Positions 61,997 through 64,000 of a stretch of 64,000 bases of DNA are shown piece after piece. Within the stretch, counting starts at the first letter, position 1, and every line of letters begins with the position of its first letter. The notes under the pieces were generated by a model. That model saw only the letters and a program-made list of their open reading frames with translations. It did no database searches and was not told the origin of the DNA. A program made the position numbers and the translations under genes. The stretch comes from Actinomycetospora callitridis (lineage in GTDB: Bacteria > Actinomycetota > Actinomycetes > Mycobacteriales > Pseudonocardiaceae): assembly GCF_028737265.1 (NCBI RefSeq), contig NZ_JAQZAK010000002.1, positions 372,001 to 436,000 on the forward strand, read 5' to 3'.

Positions 61997-62372
61997 GGCG
62001 GACGCTCTCGGCGAACTCGCGGTGGCTGCGCTCGATGCGGGGCCGCTCGTCCGCGTAGATCTTGCGGGTCGTCGCCACCCACCGCACGCGTGCGGGCGGA
62101 TCGTCGTCGAAGAGCAGGAGCCCGTGCTGGGCGACCCGGCCCCGCAGCTCGAGCGGCGCGGAGTCGAGCACCAGCAGGTCCACGCCGGGTGGGAGCAGGA
62201 CGTCGAAGGACGCCGGGGCGTCCACGCCCCACCAGGCGGCGACGTCGACGTCGGAGTCCACACGCGCCGTCCCCCGCGCGCGGCTGCCGTGCAGCAGGGC
62301 GAACCGCGCCCCGGCCTCCCGGAGGAGCCGCACGATCTCGTCGCGCTCCGCGAGCGGAAGGTCGGACGTCAC
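61986..62372 (-). CDS. mntA: MntA-like nucleotidyltransferase antitoxin
   Basis: A 128-residue minimal nucleotidyltransferase. LLHGSRARGTARVDSDVDVA shows the GSxxxG motif (G29-S30) and the DxD metal pair (D41, D43). MntA AMPylates its HepT toxin partner, which is the next gene and overlaps by 11 nt. The GTG at 62372 begins protein-like sequence; upstream codons are noise. A CACACT (-10-like) lies 6 nt before the GTG, so it may be leaderless. Confidence 0.8.
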   Translation of the reverse strand: MTSDLPLAERDEIVRLLREAGARFALLHGSRARGTARVDSDVDVAAWWGVDAPASFDVLLPPGVDLLVLDSAPLELRGRVAQHGLLLFDDDPPARVRWVATTRKIYADERPRIERSHREFAESVRRGR

Positions 62373-62524
62373 GGTGCGAGTGTGGCACGAGCGGACCGCC
62401 GTGACCTGCGGCTCTCCAAAGCTCCGGCGTGACCCGCGCCGAGGCGCGTCGTTGTGCGGAGGCGGCCCTCCGGCGGCGCGACCCGCGCCGCGCCGACGGG
62501 GGTCGGGCCCTAGGAGGACGCACC

Positions 62525-63421
62525 GTGGCACCGATCGGACTCCTGCGGCGCGGGCTCGTGACGGTGATCGCCGCGGTCGGGTTGGCGGCCCTGGGCGTGC
62601 CGGCCGCACTCGGCGAGGATGAGGGCCACGTCGGGTCGGGCGCCGTCGAGTACGTCAACATGGGCGACAGCTACAGCGCAGCCAGCGGTGTCCTGCCGCC
62701 CGCGCCCGGCGCGTCGCCCCAATGCCTGCAATCGGCCCGCAACTGGGGCCACGTGCTCGCCGACCGGTGGGAGTACGACCTCACCGACGTCTCCTGCGGC
62801 GCCGCCGAGACCCGCCACTACACCGAGGCGCAGTTCCCCGGCGTCCCGCCGCAGGTCGAGGCCCTCTCGGAGGCGACCGACGTCGTCACGATGACCATCG
62901 GCGGCAACGACAGCGGCGTGTTCATCGGCACCATCCAGGCATGCGCGACCGCCGCGGCGGCCACCGCCGGCACCGGCAACCCCTGCGAGGAGCAGAACGG
63001 CGACCGGTTCACCGACACCATCGAGAACGTCACCTACCCCGACCTGGTCGAGGCGCTCGAGACCGTCAAGGCCGCCGCCCCGAACGCCCGGGTCGCGATC
63101 GCCGGCTACCTGCAAATCCTCCCCGCCGAGCGGGGCTGCTATCCGGTCATGCCGGTGGCCTCCGGCGACGTCGGCTACATCAACGACATCCAGGCCACCC
63201 TCAACGACGCCGTCCGCCGCGCCGCCGAGGCCACCGACGTCACCTACGTCGACGTCACCGAGGCCTCCCAAGGCCACGACGCGTGCCGGCCGATCGGCAC
63301 CCGCTGGGTCGAACCCGCCGTCGGCGGCACCAACGCCGTGGTCGTGCACCCCAACGCCCTCGGCGAGCAGGCCATGGCCGAGCGGGCCGCTGCCGAGCTC
63401 GGCACTGCGGCGCGCGGCTGA
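62525..63421 (+). CDS. Secreted SGNH/GDSL esterase
   Basis: A 298-residue protein with a signal peptide (about 1-30: GLLRRGLVTVIAAVGLAALGVPAAL). The SGNH blocks are NMGDSYSAASG (nucleophile Ser49), TIGGNDSGVF (Asn oxyanion residue), and VHPNALGEQAMA with the catalytic His. Six to eight cysteines suggest disulfides, as in streptomycete secreted SGNH lipases. The GTG start has AGGAGG 9 nt upstream. It lies between the two HEPN/MNT modules without obvious functional link. Confidence 0.88.
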   Translation: MAPIGLLRRGLVTVIAAVGLAALGVPAALGEDEGHVGSGAVEYVNMGDSYSAASGVLPPAPGASPQCLQSARNWGHVLADRWEYDLTDVSCGAAETRHYTEAQFPGVPPQVEALSEATDVVTMTIGGNDSGVFIGTIQACATAAAATAGTGNPCEEQNGDRFTDTIENVTYPDLVEALETVKAAAPNARVAIAGYLQILPAERGCYPVMPVASGDVGYINDIQATLNDAVRRAAEATDVTYVDVTEASQGHDACRPIGTRWVEPAVGGTNAVVVHPNALGEQAMAERAAAELGTAARG

Positions 63422-63462
63422 CGCCGGCTCCGCGACGCCCGGGGATCCTGGGTGGGAAGCGG

Positions 63463-63468
63463 TACCGT
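63463..63468 (+). promoter_or_regulatory. -10 element of the second MNT gene
   Basis: TACCGT ends 7 nt before the ATG at 63476; there is no Shine-Dalgarno, so the antitoxin mRNA is probably leaderless. Confidence 0.35.
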
Positions 63469-63475
63469 GCGGCAC

Positions 63476-63877
63476 ATGGAGCCCGCTGAGCTCTCCGCGG
63501 CCCTCGCCGACGACCCGGCCATCGCCGGGGTCGGTGTCCTGGCGCTCCACGGCTCCCGCGCCCGCGGCGACGCCGCGCCCACCGCCGACTGGGACCTCGC
63601 CTACCTCGCCGACGACCGCGAGGGCGCGCCCTCGCCGGACCCGGTCGCCCTCGCGGTCGCGCTGACCAGGGTCCTCGGGACCGACGACGTCGACCTCGTC
63701 GACCTCGCCACTGCCAGCGCGCTGTTGCGGTTCCGTGCCGCCCGGGACGGGGTGCTGTTGCTCGAGGCACGTCCGGAGGCGTTCCTCGATTTCCGCCTCG
63801 AGGCGGTGCGGTTCTGGTGCGACGCGGGTCCGGTCATCCGCGCCGCGCAGGCCGACGTCCTGGCCTCCCTCGGATGA
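63476..63877 (+). CDS. MntA-like nucleotidyltransferase antitoxin (second module)
   Basis: A 133-residue minimal nucleotidyltransferase with ALHGSRARGDAAPTADWDLA: GSxxxG at G26-S27 and the DxD at D38/D40. Distinct in sequence from the one at 61986. The ATG at 63476 is chosen over an in-frame start at 63452 because of the TACCGT -10 at 7 nt. Its stop overlaps the ATG of the following helical gene (ATGA). Together they form a second HEPN/MNT module on the opposite strand to the first. Confidence 0.8.
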   Translation: MEPAELSAALADDPAIAGVGVLALHGSRARGDAAPTADWDLAYLADDREGAPSPDPVALAVALTRVLGTDDVDLVDLATASALLRFRAARDGVLLLEARPEAFLDFRLEAVRFWCDAGPVIRAAQADVLASLG

Positions 63878-64000
63878 GCCGTGCCGTCGACGGCGAGCTC
63901 CTCGCCGAACGCACCGCGACCGTCCTCGCGCACCTCGACCGGGTCGCGGCACATCTCCCGTCCGACCCGGCGGACCTGCGGCCGATGTCCTCCCCCACCG
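63874..64000 (+). CDS. HepT-like protein, N-terminal part (runs off right edge)
   Basis: Only 42 residues are visible: MSRAVDGELLAERTATVLAHLDRVAAHLP and on to PADLRPMSSPT. The first helix resembles the opening of DUF86/HepT toxins, and the ATGA overlap with the nucleotidyltransferase gene supports it. The R(x)4H(x)Y motif would be beyond the edge, so the assignment rests mostly on context. Confidence 0.5.
   Translation, partial: MSRAVDGELLAERTATVLAHLDRVAAHLPSDPADLRPMSSPT

Overview
The window is about 64 kb of very GC-rich DNA with many GTG starts, chains of 4-nt start/stop overlaps, LuxR- and MarR-type regulators, a 13E12/DUF222 HNH gene, Tat-like lipoproteins and an acyl-CoA dehydrogenase paired with an APH-type kinase homologue. 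This points to a chromosomal segment of a high-GC actinobacterium, probably Pseudonocardiales (inference; no rRNA, tRNA or marker gene is present). No insertion sequence, phage, CRISPR array or tRNA was seen.

Region 1 (1-9.9 kb) is catabolic. A tightly coupled minus-strand operon (6823 down to 238) encodes an ACAD11-like acyl-CoA dehydrogenase, an APH-family protein, a luciferase-like monooxygenase, an AlkK-type acyl-CoA ligase, an alpha/beta hydrolase and an SDR whose catalytic Ser is Ala. A divergent hydrolase and a MarR-MFS efflux pair follow. Region 2 (9.9-22.3 kb) has a three-subunit PaoABC-like molybdenum hydroxylase, a bifunctional nuclease, a methyltransferase, small membrane proteins and lipoproteins, and a formamidase locus with an AmiC-like cytoplasmic amide-binding protein and a divergent MarR gene.

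Region 3 (22.5-39.5 kb) holds a histidine kinase/LuxR response-regulator pair and a Wzx/Wzy-type exopolysaccharide cluster: initiating sugar transferase, three GT4 enzymes, Wzx flippase, a CgeB-like glycosyltransferase, a single-reading-frame Wzy-Wzz-pseudokinase fusion, a beta-helix lipoprotein, and a convergent GT2/pyruvyltransferase pair. The relic of a LuxR-type response regulator lies just upstream of the initiating transferase.

Region 4 (41.5-59.4 kb) is the most unusual part. A probable operon carries glmS, a GH18 chitinase-like protein, a repeat-rich membrane-anchored protein, a NodB-deacetylase/processive-GT2 fusion and a GH46 chitosanase lipoprotein, followed by a large LuxR-family ATPase regulator. 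A second chitosanase (53.1 kb) and a second anchored-protein/deacetylase-GT2 pair (56.4-59.4 kb) lie nearby. Read together, these genes predict supply of glucosamine-6-phosphate, then synthesis, deacetylation, surface handling and controlled cutting of a chitosan-like (poly-glucosamine) polymer. This is inference from domain content.

Region 5 (59.7-64 kb) has a coiled-coil protein, a DUF222-HNH protein and two HEPN/MNT (HepT/MntA-like) toxin-antitoxin modules on either side of a secreted SGNH esterase; the second module runs off the right edge. Several genes show a TANNNT -10 element 6-7 nt before the start codon, indicating leaderless transcripts.
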